Positions 16,633 through 26,118 are shown, counted from the first letter of the stretch. The stretch: 33,569 nucleotides of DNA from Rhodobacterales bacterium 56_14_T64 (GCA_002162795.1 MAAY01000093.1:807-34375), one strand, 5' to 3'. Numbers and translations: made by a program. Notes: generated from the letters alone by a model not told the origin.

Positions 16633-17550
16633 ATGATCACTCCGTTGTCGGGCATCTTCCCGGTTGCCCCGACCCCGTTCCATGCAGATGGCCAGCTCGA
16701 CGAACAGGGTATGCGCCGCGTGTTGGATTGCATTATCGCCCAGGGCGTCGATGGGATCTGCATTCTGGCTAATTATTCCGAGCAGTTCGTAATTTCAGAT
16801 GACGAGCGGGCGCTATTGATGCGGCTATGTCTGGAACATGTTGCTGGGCGCGTGCCAGTCATTGTGACCATCAGTCATTTTGCCACTGAAATTGTGGTGG
16901 CCCGTGCCAAAGCAGCTCAGGTTCTTGGCGCGTCTATGGTTATGATGATGCCGCCTTACCACGGGGTTGGGCTGGTGCCTGCGGAAGAGGGAATTTTTGA
17001 ACACTTTCAGGCGGTCAGTGACGCAATCTCAATTCCGATCATGGTCCAGGATGCACCATTATCTGGTGTCACCCTGTCAGTGCCTTTCCTGGTGCGGATG
17101 GCGCGTGAAGTCGAGAACGTCAGTTATTTCAAGATGGAAACCCCGTTTGCGGCTGACAAATTGGCGGCCTTGATCGAACAGGGTGGAGAGCACATCGTTG
17201 GGCCGTTTGATGGCGAAGAAGCGGTAACGCTGCTGGCGGACCTTGATGCCGGTGCAACGGGCACGATGACATCGGGCATGTACTGCGAGAAACTACGGCC
17301 CATTGTGACGGACTATCTGGCGGGTGACGTGGATAGTGCTCTGGCGCATTGGCAAAAATGCTTACCTCTGATCAACCACGAAAACCGTCAGTGCGGCTTG
17401 CGTGCCTGTAAAACAGTGTTTGTTGCCGGCGGAGTGATCAAGAGTGACTATGTCCGTCACCCTCTAAAACCGATGTCCAACCGCACCAAGACACGCCTTC
17501 TGCGCCTTGCCGGTGATTTGGATATTATGGCCCTGACCTGGGGGAAATAA
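16633..17550 (+). CDS. araD: 2-keto-3-deoxy-L-arabinonate dehydratase (DapA/NAL superfamily)
   Basis: 305-residue TIM-barrel aldolase-type enzyme. Lys167 in SYFKMET is the expected Schiff-base lysine, and PPYHG near 107-111 is the family's Tyr region. In Azospirillum the homologous AraD dehydrates L-2-keto-3-deoxyarabinonate to alpha-ketoglutarate semialdehyde. The operon position after arabinonate dehydratase and aldose dehydrogenase supports that reaction over aldol cleavage. GGAAAGG lies 9 bases before the ATG. The last enzyme, alpha-ketoglutarate semialdehyde dehydrogenase, is not in the window. An aldolase acting on 2-keto-3-deoxy acids is the main alternative. It is the last gene of the operon, followed by the terminator at 17668. 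The symbol is the Azospirillum one, not E. coli AraD epimerase. Confidence 0.82.
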   Translation: MITPLSGIFPVAPTPFHADGQLDEQGMRRVLDCIIAQGVDGICILANYSEQFVISDDERALLMRLCLEHVAGRVPVIVTISHFATEIVVARAKAAQVLGASMVMMMPPYHGVGLVPAEEGIFEHFQAVSDAISIPIMVQDAPLSGVTLSVPFLVRMAREVENVSYFKMETPFAADKLAALIEQGGEHIVGPFDGEEAVTLLADLDAGATGTMTSGMYCEKLRPIVTDYLAGDVDSALAHWQKCLPLINHENRQCGLRACKTVFVAGGVIKSDYVRHPLKPMSNRTKTRLLRLAGDLDIMALTWGK

Positions 17551-17564
17551 ATTGAGACGCACCA

Positions 17565-17620
17565 ACATTCAGATCTCATGACTGCGGTCATGATTGATGG
17601 TTGACACGTGACCTGAATGT
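17565..17620. promoter_or_regulatory. Nested inverted repeats after araD
   Basis: An inner perfect repeat TCATGAC-TGCG-GTCATGA (17576-17593) lies inside an outer pair ACATTCAG (17565-17572) and CTGAATGT (17613-17620). A palindromic CACGTG also lies inside the outer pair. No U-run follows directly. It could be part of the 3' end structure of the arabinose operon or an operator in front of phnD. Confidence 0.5.
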
Positions 17621-17667
17621 CATGCTTTGCCAAGCTTTGGTCAGGCCACAAATGTGCGACAGTCTGG

Positions 17668-17694
17668 AAAAGTCCCCTTTTGGGGATTTTTTTA
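17668..17694 (+). terminator. Rho-independent terminator of the chvE-araD operon
   Basis: TCCCC (17673-17677) and GGGGA (17682-17686) pair over a TTTT loop. The stem is extended by flanking A and T runs, and a T-rich tract TTTTTTTATTTT follows. It lies about 120 bases after the araD stop. Confidence 0.85.
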
Positions 17695-17870
17695 TTTTGA
17701 GGGCCCAAAACGAGGGGCTCTCGGCAGAAAGGATATGAAACTGTCACACAAAAAACCACATATGCTCAAAAAGCAGATTTGGATTTTTCTGGGTCATGCG
17801 TGAAAGTATCTTGATGCATGGATTTTTGCCGTTAGGCTCTGTCCAATAAAAACCACACGGGGAAAAGAAT

Positions 17871-18842
17871 ATGTTTGATTTTTCAAAACTACTGTCTGCA
17901 GCTGCAGTTATTACTTCTATGTCCATTGCCGGAGCTGCTGCGGCGGATTGTGAGCGCGGGACTTTGGATGACCGGTTCTGTGACATTGATGGTGATCTGG
18001 TCGCAGATATTCCGACAGATGCCAGCGAGTTGGTTGACCCTGATACGTTGATTTTCACCTATACCCCGGTCGAAGACCCAGCGGTCTATGTGTCGGTCTG
18101 GGCTGAATTCATGGACCACCTAGCCGAGAAGACCGGCAAGAAAGTTCAGTTTTTCCCAGTTCAGTCAAACGCCGCCCAAATCGAGGCCATGCGCTCGGGT
18201 CGCTTGCACATTGCCGGCTTTAATACCGGATCGAACCCGCTGGCGGTAAACTGTGCCGGTTTCCGCCCCTTCACCATCATGGCGTCGCTGGACGGTCATT
18301 TTGGCTATGAGATGGAAATCCTGACCTATCCGGGCTCGGGTATTGAAAGTGTTGAAGACATCCGGGGCAAGCAAATTGCCTTTACCTCGCCGACCTCCAA
18401 CTCGGGCTTCAAGGCGCCAAGTGCCATCCTGAAGGGGGAATACGATATGATCCCGGATCGGGATTTTGAGGCGGTGTTCTCGGGTAAGCATGACAATTCG
18501 ATCATGGGTGTGGCTAACCAGGACTATATGGCGGCCTCGATCGCCAATTCGGTACTGGCACGGATGGTCAGCCGCGATGAGTTGAAGGCCGATGATGTGA
18601 TTTCAATCTACAAATCGCAGACATTTCCGACCACCGGCTTTGGCACCTCGCACAACCTGACGCCTGAGTTGCAGGCTGCGATTCAAGACGCGTTCTTTAG
18701 CTTTGAGTGGGATGGCACTGCGTTGCAGGAAGAGTTCGAGAAGTCCAACGAAGGTCAATTTCTGCAGATGAACTACAAAGAGTTCTGGGATGTGATCCGT
18801 AAAATTGATTCCGCCAATGGTGTGACTTATTCCTGCAGCTAA
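17871..18842 (+). CDS. phnD: Phosphonate-type ABC importer, periplasmic binding protein
   Basis: 323-residue binding protein with a signal peptide (MFDFSKLLSAAAVITSM, cleavage after IAGAAAA). The mature protein has PhnD-family motifs: FTYTPVEDPAVYVSVWAEF, then QIEAMRSGRLHIAGFNTG, then GKQIAFTSPTSNSGF (about 173-187), which holds the phosphonate-binding Ser/Thr cluster. The ligand could be a phosphonate, phosphite or a phosphate ester; no C-P lyase or phosphonatase gene is nearby to decide. GGGGAAAAG lies before the ATG. It is followed by a strong hairpin and then phnC. A single CTGTCAC at 17741 resembles one half of a PHO box, but no second half is spaced correctly. Confidence 0.88.
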   Translation: MFDFSKLLSAAAVITSMSIAGAAAADCERGTLDDRFCDIDGDLVADIPTDASELVDPDTLIFTYTPVEDPAVYVSVWAEFMDHLAEKTGKKVQFFPVQSNAAQIEAMRSGRLHIAGFNTGSNPLAVNCAGFRPFTIMASLDGHFGYEMEILTYPGSGIESVEDIRGKQIAFTSPTSNSGFKAPSAILKGEYDMIPDRDFEAVFSGKHDNSIMGVANQDYMAASIANSVLARMVSRDELKADDVISIYKSQTFPTTGFGTSHNLTPELQAAIQDAFFSFEWDGTALQEEFEKSNEGQFLQMNYKEFWDVIRKIDSANGVTYSCS

Positions 18843-18866
18843 TGCGACGGAATAGCTGATAATGGT

Positions 18867-18897
18867 GCGCCCCGTTTCAACGGGGCGCCCTCCTTTT
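18867..18897 (+). terminator. Partial terminator/attenuator between phnD and phnC
   Basis: GCGCCCCG (18867-18874) pairs with CGGGGCGC (18881-18888) over a TTTCAA loop, followed by CCTCCTTTTT. The short and interrupted U-run suggests partial termination, giving more PhnD than PhnC or PhnE. PhnC begins only 20 bases further on. Confidence 0.8.
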
Positions 18898-18916
18898 TGC
18901 GCATGGTGAGGCCTGA

Positions 18917-19708
18917 ATGCTGCGACTAGATAAATTGACTAAAGTATACAAAACCGGCGACAAAGCGTTGAACGCTGTCGATCTGGAGGTTCCCAAAGGC
19001 CAGGTCCTTGCACTGATTGGCCCATCCGGGGCCGGGAAATCGACCCTGATCCGCTGCATCAACCGTCTGGTCGAGCCAACGTCGGGCACGGTGCAACTGG
19101 GCGATGTCGAATTGACCGGGCTGGGGCTTGGCGGATTGCGCAAAGAGCGTCGCCGCATGGGGATGATCTTTCAGGAATACGCGCTGGTTGAACGTTTGAC
19201 AGTGATGGAAAACGTGCTGTCCGGACGATTGGGCTATGTCGGGTTCTGGCGCAGCTTCCTGCGCAAATTCCCACAAAGCGATGTGGACGAGGCGTTTCGT
19301 CTGCTCGACCGGGTTGGGCTGGTCGAAATGGCCGACAAACGGGCTGATGAACTGTCGGGCGGACAGCGCCAGCGGGTAGGGATCTGTCGGGCACTGATCC
19401 AGAACCCCTCGGTGCTGTTGGTGGATGAACCTACCGCGTCGCTGGACCCCAAAACCTCGCGCCAAATTATGCGGTTGATTGTCGAACTGTGCGAAGAGCG
19501 CAAATTGGCGGCCATTGTGAATATTCACGATGTGGCACTGGCGCAAATGTTTGTGTCGCGCATTGTGGGTCTGAAACTGGGAACTATGGTGTTTGACGGA
19601 GCGCCCGCTGATCTGACCGAAGAGGTGCTGACCCGGATTTACGGCGACGAGGATTGGTCTGAGACTATCCAGAAGGTCGACGATGACGACGAAGTGGATG
19701 CCGCATAA
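18917..19708 (+). CDS. phnC: Phosphonate-type ABC importer, ATP-binding protein
   Basis: 263-residue ABC ATPase. Walker [10 protein letters not shown] is at 35-43, signature LSGGQ at 146-150, Walker B LLVDE at 167-171 and the switch His in [24 protein letters not shown] and the insert after NVLSGRLGY are typical of PhnC. The C-terminus ends in an acidic tail (DDDDE) of unknown meaning. The stop TAA overlaps the phnE start (TAATG), so the two are translationally coupled. It drives import by the two PhnE permeases. Confidence 0.93.
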   Translation: MLRLDKLTKVYKTGDKALNAVDLEVPKGQVLALIGPSGAGKSTLIRCINRLVEPTSGTVQLGDVELTGLGLGGLRKERRRMGMIFQEYALVERLTVMENVLSGRLGYVGFWRSFLRKFPQSDVDEAFRLLDRVGLVEMADKRADELSGGQRQRVGICRALIQNPSVLLVDEPTASLDPKTSRQIMRLIVELCEERKLAAIVNIHDVALAQMFVSRIVGLKLGTMVFDGAPADLTEEVLTRIYGDEDWSETIQKVDDDDEVDAA

Positions 19709-20520
19709 TGAGTGCTGCACTGGACGCACGGCTCGGTCAGCCGTGGAAAAAGCCACCCCTTATCAGCTCCCCGGCTCTGCGCTGGACGCTGCTCGTCGGA
19801 TCCGTGATCTACTTGATCCTGGCGATGAACTCGATTGATGTGAACTGGTCACGGGTCTATCGCGGATTGGACCGAGGCTGGCAATTTGTTGTCGCCTTTG
19901 CCAACCCCGATTTCACCTCACGCGCCGCTGAAATTAAGGACGGCATGATTGAAAGCGCAGTGATGGCACTGACGTCAACGGTAGTTGGCATCGCCATTTC
20001 CATCCCCATTGGTTTGGGTGCGGCGCGCAATATCTCGATCCTGCCAGTCTATCTGGTGTGCCGCTCAATAGTCGCGGTGTCCCGCGCGCTGAACGAGATT
20101 GTGGTCGCCATCCTGCTGGTGGCGATCTTTGGATTTGGCCCACTGGCCGGGTTCCTGACCCTCAGCTTTGCCACTATTGGATTTCTGTCCAAACTACTGG
20201 CCGAGGAAATTGAGGACATGGACAAGGTACAGGCCGAAGCGGTGCGCGCCACGGGGGCCAGTTGGTTGCAACGCTATGTCTTTGGCATCCATCCGCAGGT
20301 CGTACCGCGTCTGATTGGCTTGTCGATCTACCGGCTGGATATCAATTTCCGGGAAAGTGCTGTGTTGGGAATTGTTGGTGCTGGCGGTATTGGCGCGACT
20401 CTGAACACGGCGTTCGATCGTTATGAATTCGACACCGCCGCCGCAATCCTTCTGGTGATCATCGCCGTGGTGATGGTGCTTGAGTATCTATCCGGTATTA
20501 TCCGCGCGAGGGTCCAGTAA
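19708..20520 (+). CDS. phnE: Phosphonate-type ABC importer, permease 1
   Basis: 270-residue inner-membrane permease with about five to six hydrophobic helices. The coupling (EAA) loop is AEAVRATGASWLQRYVFGIHPQ, preceded by MDKVQ; it contacts PhnC. The motif NFRESAVLGIVGAGGIGATL near the C-terminus is characteristic of PhnE. The start overlaps the phnC stop and the stop overlaps the next start (TAATG). Two different PhnE subunits in tandem are common in alphaproteobacteria and would form a heterodimer. Confidence 0.92.
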   Translation: MSAALDARLGQPWKKPPLISSPALRWTLLVGSVIYLILAMNSIDVNWSRVYRGLDRGWQFVVAFANPDFTSRAAEIKDGMIESAVMALTSTVVGIAISIPIGLGAARNISILPVYLVCRSIVAVSRALNEIVVAILLVAIFGFGPLAGFLTLSFATIGFLSKLLAEEIEDMDKVQAEAVRATGASWLQRYVFGIHPQVVPRLIGLSIYRLDINFRESAVLGIVGAGGIGATLNTAFDRYEFDTAAAILLVIIAVVMVLEYLSGIIRARVQ

Positions 20521-21335
20521 TGGCTATTTCTACACTTGATGGCCAGAAGATCTGGCAACGTCGCGATCGTGATGTGCAGCTGAAAATCTGGGCCATGTGG
20601 CTGGTGGGCACTGCCATATTCATGTGGTGCTGGCAGCAGATCTCCGAGGCGACAACCTGGGCGTTTTTCTGGGACGCGCCGCGCATTGCCGCCGATATTG
20701 GCGGCCGCGCAATGCCACCGCGCTGGTCCTATATGGACAAGCTGTGGTCCCCGCTATGGGACACGTTGAACATTGCGACATTAGGCACTGTAATGGCGCT
20801 GATGATGGCGGTTCCGGTGGCGTTTATGGCGGCGCGCAATACCACGCCGTCGGCGCTGTTTGTGCGACCCATTGCGTTGCTGATCATTGTCTCCAGCCGC
20901 TCGATCAACTCGCTGATCTGGGCACTGCTATTGGTCAAGATCCTGGGTCCCGGCGTGTTTGCCGGGCTGATTGCAATCTCGATCCGCTCAATCGGGTTCT
21001 GTGCCAAGCTTCTGTACGAAGCGATTGAGGAGATTGATGAGTCTCAGGTCGAGGCGATCACCGCAACTGGCGCCAGCCGCTGGCAGGTGATGGCCTATGG
21101 CATCGTGCCGCAGATCATGCCTGCCTTTGCCGGCATCGCGGTGTTCCGCTGGGACATCAACTTGCGCGAATCTACTGTTCTGGGCCTGGTTGGCGCTGGC
21201 GGTATTGGGCTGCAGTTGCAGGGCTCGCTGAACACGCTGGCCTGGCCGCAGGTTAGCCTGATCCTGTTGGTGATCCTGCTTGCCGTTGTAGTCAGCGAAT
21301 GGGTTTCGGCCAAGGTACGTGGTGCGATTATCTGA
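20520..21335 (+). CDS. phnE: Phosphonate-type ABC importer, permease 2
   Basis: 271-residue partner permease. Its EAA loop is VEAITATGASRWQVMAYGIVPQ, and NLRESTVLGLVGAGGIGLQL matches the first permease, showing they are paralogues. The N-terminal region has one helix around residues 28-42 and a periplasmic stretch before the core (SPLWDTLNIATLG onward). It is translationally coupled to the first phnE. A gap of 91 bases with only a weak stem-loop separates it from the HAD phosphatase gene, which may still be co-transcribed. Confidence 0.92.
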   Translation: MAISTLDGQKIWQRRDRDVQLKIWAMWLVGTAIFMWCWQQISEATTWAFFWDAPRIAADIGGRAMPPRWSYMDKLWSPLWDTLNIATLGTVMALMMAVPVAFMAARNTTPSALFVRPIALLIIVSSRSINSLIWALLLVKILGPGVFAGLIAISIRSIGFCAKLLYEAIEEIDESQVEAITATGASRWQVMAYGIVPQIMPAFAGIAVFRWDINLRESTVLGLVGAGGIGLQLQGSLNTLAWPQVSLILLVILLAVVVSEWVSAKVRGAII

Positions 21336-21426
21336 CACATCACTTTTGGCTCCGTTGGGGCTTGCAGATCCGGCTCCAGAGTAATTTGTCTGGGGTCGGT
21401 ATTTGTGGATTTAAAAGAGGTGGCTG

Positions 21427-22080
21427 ATGGCCCGAATTGTTTTTGATCTAGATGGTACGCTGATCGATAGCGTACCGGATATTCATGGTATTGCCTGCGC
21501 GGTTTTGGATCAGGAAGGGTGTGAGCGGATCACCCTGGAACAGACCCGTAATTTTGTCGGCAATGGTGCCGGCGTTTTTGTCGCCAAGATGCGGGCGGCG
21601 CGTGGGATCAGTGATAGCGAGCAGGACCGGTTGTACGCCGACTTCGTCGCCCGCTACGAAGACGCGGTTGACTTGACCGTTCCCTATCCCGGGGTACTGG
21701 CCGCTCTGGATGAGCTGCGGACACAGGGGCACAAGCTGGGCATTTGCACCAACAAGCCGATCATGCCCTGCCGTTCGGTTCTGTCACATCTGCAGATGGA
21801 CCACTTCTTTGACACCATTTGGGGCGGCGACAGCCTGCCGGTACGCAAGCCGGATCCGGCGCCGTTGCACGCAGCCTTTGAAGTTTTGGGCGACGGGCCG
21901 CAGCTGTATGTGGGGGACAGTGATGTGGACGCCGAAACAGCTGAACGCGCCGGGATCCCGTTTCTGCTGTTCACGCTTGGCTATCGTAAAAGCCCGATCG
22001 AAGACTTGCCACACCGCGTGGCTTTTGACGATTTCGCCAAGCTGCCAAGGCTCGTGCAGGACCAGCTGGTAGCAGTCTGA
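21427..22080 (+). CDS. gph: HAD-family phosphatase, probably phosphoglycolate phosphatase
   Basis: 217-residue haloacid-dehalogenase hydrolase. The nucleophile motif is FDLDGTLID (Asp7, acid/base Asp9), motif II is ICTNK, motif III Lys is in RKPDP, and motif IV is GDSDVDAETAERAG. The cap between motifs I and II and the overall length fit Gph, which hydrolyses 2-phosphoglycolate. A role on a phosphate released from the substrate of the adjacent importer is possible, because it follows phnE on the same strand. It lacks the phosphonatase-type first motif (DWAGT). GAGGTGG lies before the ATG. Specificity within HAD enzymes is not safely read from sequence. Confidence 0.75.
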   Translation: MARIVFDLDGTLIDSVPDIHGIACAVLDQEGCERITLEQTRNFVGNGAGVFVAKMRAARGISDSEQDRLYADFVARYEDAVDLTVPYPGVLAALDELRTQGHKLGICTNKPIMPCRSVLSHLQMDHFFDTIWGGDSLPVRKPDPAPLHAAFEVLGDGPQLYVGDSDVDAETAERAGIPFLLFTLGYRKSPIEDLPHRVAFDDFAKLPRLVQDQLVAV

Positions 22081-22093
22081 TGTCCTAAACAAG

Positions 22094-22118
22094 TTGAGCG
22101 GGCTTTGGGCCCGCTCAA
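22094..22118. terminator. Bidirectional terminator between convergent gph and eda
   Basis: TTGAGCGGGC (22094-22103) pairs with GCCCGCTCAA (22109-22118) over a TTTGG loop in the 68-base gap between two convergent genes. A/T-rich sequence lies on both sides but no long U-run, so its strength is uncertain. Confidence 0.75.
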
Positions 22119-22148
22119 AATCTAAAATCAGTGACGGGTGTCCCCTGT

Positions 22149-22796
22149 TTAGCGGGCCAACTGGCTGGCCGCGCGGGCTAGTTCTTCGATCTTGCCCCAT
22201 TCGCCATTGTTCACCAGATCGCTGGGCGCGACCCAGCTGCCGCCGGCGCAGATCACATTGGGCAGGGACAGATAGGTTGAGGCATTGGACGGGCTGACAC
22301 CGCCGGTTGGACAGAACGAGATCTGTGGCAAGGGAGCGCCGATGGCTTTGAGTGCCGGAGCCCCGCCCGAGGCTTCGGCTGGGAAGAATTTCAACATGTC
22401 ATAGCCACGTTCCAGCAGGCGCATAGCCTCACTGGCCGACGCAGCACCGGCCAGCATTGGCAGTCCGATGTCTTCGCAGGCATCCAGCAGGGTGTCGGTC
22501 GCACCAGGGGAGACACCGAACTTCGCACCGGCCTCGACCGCCGCAGTAACGTCCTCTGGCGTGATTAAGGTCCCAGCACCCACCACACCGCCTTCAACTT
22601 TGGCCATCTCGCGGATCACATCCAATGCAATCGGAGTCCGTAGAGTGACTTCCAAAACGGGCAGGCCACCGCGAACCAGCGCTTCGGCTAGCGGGCGGGC
22701 ATGGGCCACGTCATGCACCACCAACACCGGAATGATCGGTGCCATTTGGCAGATTTCACGGTTGCGCGCGCTGGCGGCTTGAGGGGTAATGGGCAT
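22149..22796 (-). CDS. eda: 2-keto-3-deoxy-6-phosphogluconate aldolase
   Basis: 215-residue KDPG aldolase that splits KDPG into pyruvate and glyceraldehyde 3-phosphate, the last step of the Entner-Doudoroff pathway. The active-site residues are Glu49 and Arg53 (VLEVTLRTP) and the Schiff-base Lys136 (MLKFFPAE). The phosphate-binding motif is CPTGGVSPSNA. Length is normal. Its ATG lies 3 bases after the edd stop, so the two are almost certainly co-translated. It is last in the pgi-zwf-edd-eda operon and ends at the shared terminator with gph. Confidence 0.95.
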   Translation of the reverse strand: MPITPQAASARNREICQMAPIIPVLVVHDVAHARPLAEALVRGGLPVLEVTLRTPIALDVIREMAKVEGGVVGAGTLITPEDVTAAVEAGAKFGVSPGATDTLLDACEDIGLPMLAGAASASEAMRLLERGYDMLKFFPAEASGGAPALKAIGAPLPQISFCPTGGVSPSNASTYLSLPNVICAGGSWVAPSDLVNNGEWGKIEELARAASQLAR

Positions 22797-22799
22797 GTA

Positions 22800-24608
22800 C
22801 TAAACTCCAAATACACTGGCGCCAGTGTCGGCAGATCCGACAGCCTGGCGGAAGGGGGCAAACAGCTCACGTCCCATGCCAAAGGCATTGGCGGAAAGGT
22901 CGGCGGTGGCTGGCGCGCGGTCAGTAACGCCTGGGGTTAAAATATCGAGGGTTCCGGCGATTGCATCAACACGTAGAATATCACCATCCTGAATATAGGC
23001 GATCGGGCCACCGTCAAGGGCCTCGGGCACCACATGGATGGCGGCGGGGATCTTGCCACTGGCACCGGACATACGACCATCGGTGACCAGCGCGACTTTA
23101 TGACCGCGACCCTGCAGGATCGACAGCATCGGCGTTAGGCTGTGTAGCTCGGGCATGCCATTAGCCTTGGGGCCTTGGAAGCGGATCACGATGATCACAT
23201 CACCGGTGAATTCACCTGCCTTAAACGCGTCTTTGGCTTCATTCTGATCGTGAAATACACGAACGGGAGCCTCCACAATGCGGTGCTCTTCGGCGACGGC
23301 CGAGACCTTCATCACGCCAGTGCCCAGCGAACCCGTCAGGCGGCTTAGCCCGCCGGTTGGCTGGAAGGGATTAGAGGCAGGGCGCACAATTTTTTCGTTC
23401 AGGCTCTTGTCGGTGCCTTTGCGCCAGGTCAACCCGTCGTCGCCCAAGAAGGGTTCGGTGGTATAGTTGGCAAGTCCGTCGCCTGCGACAGTTTTGGTGT
23501 CGGGGTGCAGCAAGCCAGCCGACAGCATTTCACCAATCATATAGCCCAGTCCACCAGCAGCATGAAAATGGTTCACATCTGCCAAGCCGTTTGGATAGAC
23601 CCGCGCCAGCAGCGGCACCACCTCGGAGAGGTCGGAAAAGTCCTGCCAGTCCAGAATGATGCCACCGGCACGTGCCATGGCGATCAGGTGGATCAATAGG
23701 TTGGTGGATCCACCGGTGGCCATCAGGCCCGCGATGCCGTTGGCAAAGGCCTTTTCGTCCAGAATATCGCAAACCGGCGTATAGGCATTGCCCAGGGCGC
23801 TCAGCGACAGCGCACGGCGTCCACCTTCCTTGGTCAGCGCGTCGCGCAGCGGTGTGTTTGGATTGACAAAGCTGGAGCCGGGAAGGTGCATTCCCATGAA
23901 TTCCATCAGCATCTGGTTGGTGTTGGCGGTGCCGTAGAAAGTACAGGTGCCCGGCCCGTGATAGGCGGCCATCTCTGCCTTCAGCAATTCTTCGCGGCTC
24001 ACTTCGCCCAGTGCAAATTTCTGCCGAATTTTGGCCTTGTCGTCATTGGCAAGGCCGCTGGTCATGGGGCCGGCGGGCAGGAACACGGCGGGCAGGTGAC
24101 CAAAGACCTGAGCGCCGATGATCAACCCCGGTACGATCTTGTCACAAACGCCCAGATAGACCGCTGCGTCAAAAGTGTTGTGGCTCAGCGCCACAGCCGT
24201 CGCCATCGCAATAGTATCGCGCGAAAACAGGCTCAGCTCCATGCCTGCCTCACCCTGAGTGACACCGTCACACATGGCGGGCACGCCACCAGCAACCTGC
24301 GCAGTGCCGCCGACCTCGCGCACCGCATCGCGGACCAGTTGTGGGTAGGTTTCAAACGGTTGGTGAGCCGACAGCATGTCGTTGTAGGCCGTGACAATGC
24401 CAAGGTGGCCCGCTGATGCCTCGGCCAGCGCGGCCTGATCAGGCCCAGCCGCTGCATAGGCGTGGGCTTGACCGCTGCAGGTCAGGTGCGCGCGCGCCGG
24501 GCCTTTGCTTTTGGCGGCGCGCATCCGTTCCAGATAGGCCTGCCGAGTTGGGGCGCTGCGGGTGATGATGCGTTCGGTAACCGAGGCCAGTGTTGTATTC
24601 AGGGTCAT
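22800..24608 (-). CDS. edd: 6-phosphogluconate dehydratase
   Basis: 602-residue iron-sulfur dehydratase that converts 6-phosphogluconate to KDPG. Conserved Edd segments are [18 protein letters not shown] (about 110-127, Cys113), [11 protein letters not shown] (Cys155), [12 protein letters not shown] and [20 protein letters not shown]. The start at 24608 ([14 protein letters not shown]) matches the family N-terminus. The open frame continues upstream to 24839 but that part overlaps zwf and is not family-like. The ribosome site is weak, and coupling to zwf 31 bases upstream may help. It belongs to the IlvD/Edd family like the arabinonate dehydratase in this window but is a distinct subfamily. 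Confidence 0.95.
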   Translation of the reverse strand: MTLNTTLASVTERIITRSAPTRQAYLERMRAAKSKGPARAHLTCSGQAHAYAAAGPDQAALAEASAGHLGIVTAYNDMLSAHQPFETYPQLVRDAVREVGGTAQVAGGVPAMCDGVTQGEAGMELSLFSRDTIAMATAVALSHNTFDAAVYLGVCDKIVPGLIIGAQVFGHLPAVFLPAGPMTSGLANDDKAKIRQKFALGEVSREELLKAEMAAYHGPGTCTFYGTANTNQMLMEFMGMHLPGSSFVNPNTPLRDALTKEGGRRALSLSALGNAYTPVCDILDEKAFANGIAGLMATGGSTNLLIHLIAMARAGGIILDWQDFSDLSEVVPLLARVYPNGLADVNHFHAAGGLGYMIGEMLSAGLLHPDTKTVAGDGLANYTTEPFLGDDGLTWRKGTDKSLNEKIVRPASNPFQPTGGLSRLTGSLGTGVMKVSAVAEEHRIVEAPVRVFHDQNEAKDAFKAGEFTGDVIIVIRFQGPKANGMPELHSLTPMLSILQGRGHKVALVTDGRMSGASGKIPAAIHVVPEALDGGPIAYIQDGDILRVDAIAGTLDILTPGVTDRAPATADLSANAFGMGRELFAPFRQAVGSADTGASVFGV

Positions 24609-24639
24609 GAGGTGCCGCTTTTCTGTTGGGTGCCTAGGT

Positions 24640-26091
24640 TCATTTGCCGATGCTGCGCCAGCTGCGCTCGTCACGGTGAAGCAGCCGCAGGGATTCTTCG
24701 GGGCCAGAGCTGCCGACGTCGTAGGGTTGTGGCGCATAGCGGCTGTCACTCCAGCCGGCGATGATGGGATCTGCCCAAGCCCAGGCTGCCTCGACTTCGT
24801 CACCACGCATGAACAGAGTCTGGTTGCCACGGATGACATCCATGATCAGCCGTTCATAGGCATCCTGTGGACGTTCATCATGCGGTAGGCTGTCGGCAAA
24901 GGTCATATCCAGAGCTGCCTGTGTCAAGCGCATACCACCGGGGCCGGGATCCTTGATTGTGGTATGCAAGGTAATGCCTTCGTCGGGCTGCAGCCGGATC
25001 ACTAGCACGTTGCCCTTAGCCGGTTCGCTGCCTTGAAAGATGTTATGTGGAGGGTCGCGAAAGAACACCGCGATTTCAGAGGTCCGCGCGCGCAGGCATT
25101 TGCCGGTGCGCAGATAAAACGGCGTTCCGGCCCAACGCCAGTTGGCAACCTGAACCTTCATGGCAATAAAGCTTTCGGTCTCGCTGTCCGGGTCCCCGGC
25201 ATGATCACGATAGCTGTCTTGGCTGTCCTGACCACGGTACTGGCCACGCGCAATATCCGAGTTCTCAACCGGCTCCAACGCCTCGATCACCTTGACCTTT
25301 TCGTTGCGCACGGCGTCTGGTGTAAACTGACCCGGAGGTTCCATCGCCGTCAGGCACAGCAGTTGCATCAGGTGGTTCTGCACCATGTCGCGCATCGCCC
25401 CTGAGCGGTCATAATACTCGCCGCGCCCCTCGACCCCGATGCTTTCAGCAACGGTGATCTGGACGTGATCGATATGAGACGAGTTCCACAGCGGTTCAAA
25501 TAGAGAGTTAGCAAAGCGCAGCGCCATCAGGTTCTGAACGGTTTCTTTGCCTAGGTAGTGGTCGATCCGATAGATCTGGCTCTCTTCAAAGTTGGCTCGC
25601 AGCGCCTTGTTCAGGGCTTGCGCACTGGCCAGATCGTGACCAAACGGCTTTTCCACCACAATGCGACTGTCATCAGTGGCAATTCCGGTGCCGCGCAGGC
25701 GGGTGGCAATGTCGCCAAACAGACTGGGAGCGACAGACAGGTAAAAAGCCCGTACCACATCGGGGCGCATGTGTTTGCTCAACTCGTCCCAGCCCCGGTC
25801 TCCCTTGGCATCAATCGAGACATAGTCCAGTTGCGCCACAAAGGCTTTGATGTCCTTGTCGTTGACTTCGCCTTTTAGTCCAAATTCGCGGACCGCATCA
25901 GCCACCAACTCACGAAAACTGTTCACATCCATGTCGCTGCGCGAGGCACCGATGATGCGTGAGCTGTCGCAGAACTGGCCTAGTTGAAACCGGTGAAACA
26001 GGCTGGGCAGGATTTTGCGCCGGGCGAGGTCGCCTGTCGCGCCAAAAAGCACCAGATCAAAGGATTGGACGGGGATGACTCGGGAAACCAT
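24640..26091 (-). CDS. zwf: Glucose-6-phosphate 1-dehydrogenase
   Basis: 483-residue enzyme that oxidises glucose 6-phosphate to 6-phosphogluconolactone with NAD(P)+. The coenzyme fingerprint is [10 protein letters not shown] (17-26), the substrate motif RIDHYLGKE (175-183) and a second EKPFGHD (148-154). Length is that of standard Zwf. AGAGAGAACC precedes the ATG. pgi ends 27 bases upstream and edd begins 31 bases downstream. No 6-phosphogluconolactonase gene is interposed, although many relatives have pgl next to zwf. Control by the palindrome upstream of pgi is inferred for the whole operon. Confidence 0.96.
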   Translation of the reverse strand: MVSRVIPVQSFDLVLFGATGDLARRKILPSLFHRFQLGQFCDSSRIIGASRSDMDVNSFRELVADAVREFGLKGEVNDKDIKAFVAQLDYVSIDAKGDRGWDELSKHMRPDVVRAFYLSVAPSLFGDIATRLRGTGIATDDSRIVVEKPFGHDLASAQALNKALRANFEESQIYRIDHYLGKETVQNLMALRFANSLFEPLWNSSHIDHVQITVAESIGVEGRGEYYDRSGAMRDMVQNHLMQLLCLTAMEPPGQFTPDAVRNEKVKVIEALEPVENSDIARGQYRGQDSQDSYRDHAGDPDSETESFIAMKVQVANWRWAGTPFYLRTGKCLRARTSEIAVFFRDPPHNIFQGSEPAKGNVLVIRLQPDEGITLHTTIKDPGPGGMRLTQAALDMTFADSLPHDERPQDAYERLIMDVIRGNQTLFMRGDEVEAAWAWADPIIAGWSDSRYAPQPYDVGSSGPEESLRLLHRDERSWRSIGK

Positions 26092-26118
26092 GGTTCTCTC
26101 TGACGTTTTATGCTGGGG

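Noticed and set aside
17741-17747. CTGTCAC upstream of phnD as a PHO box
   Set aside because: Only one half-site; no partner at the required 11-base spacing on either side.
18926-19756. Long minus-strand open frame opposite phnC
   Set aside because: A GC-driven antisense frame with no ribosome site or family motif; phnC has complete ABC motifs.
24609-24839. N-terminal extension of edd
   Set aside because: The extra 77 codons overlap the zwf coding sequence on the same strand and do not resemble Edd; the family N-terminus begins at 24608.
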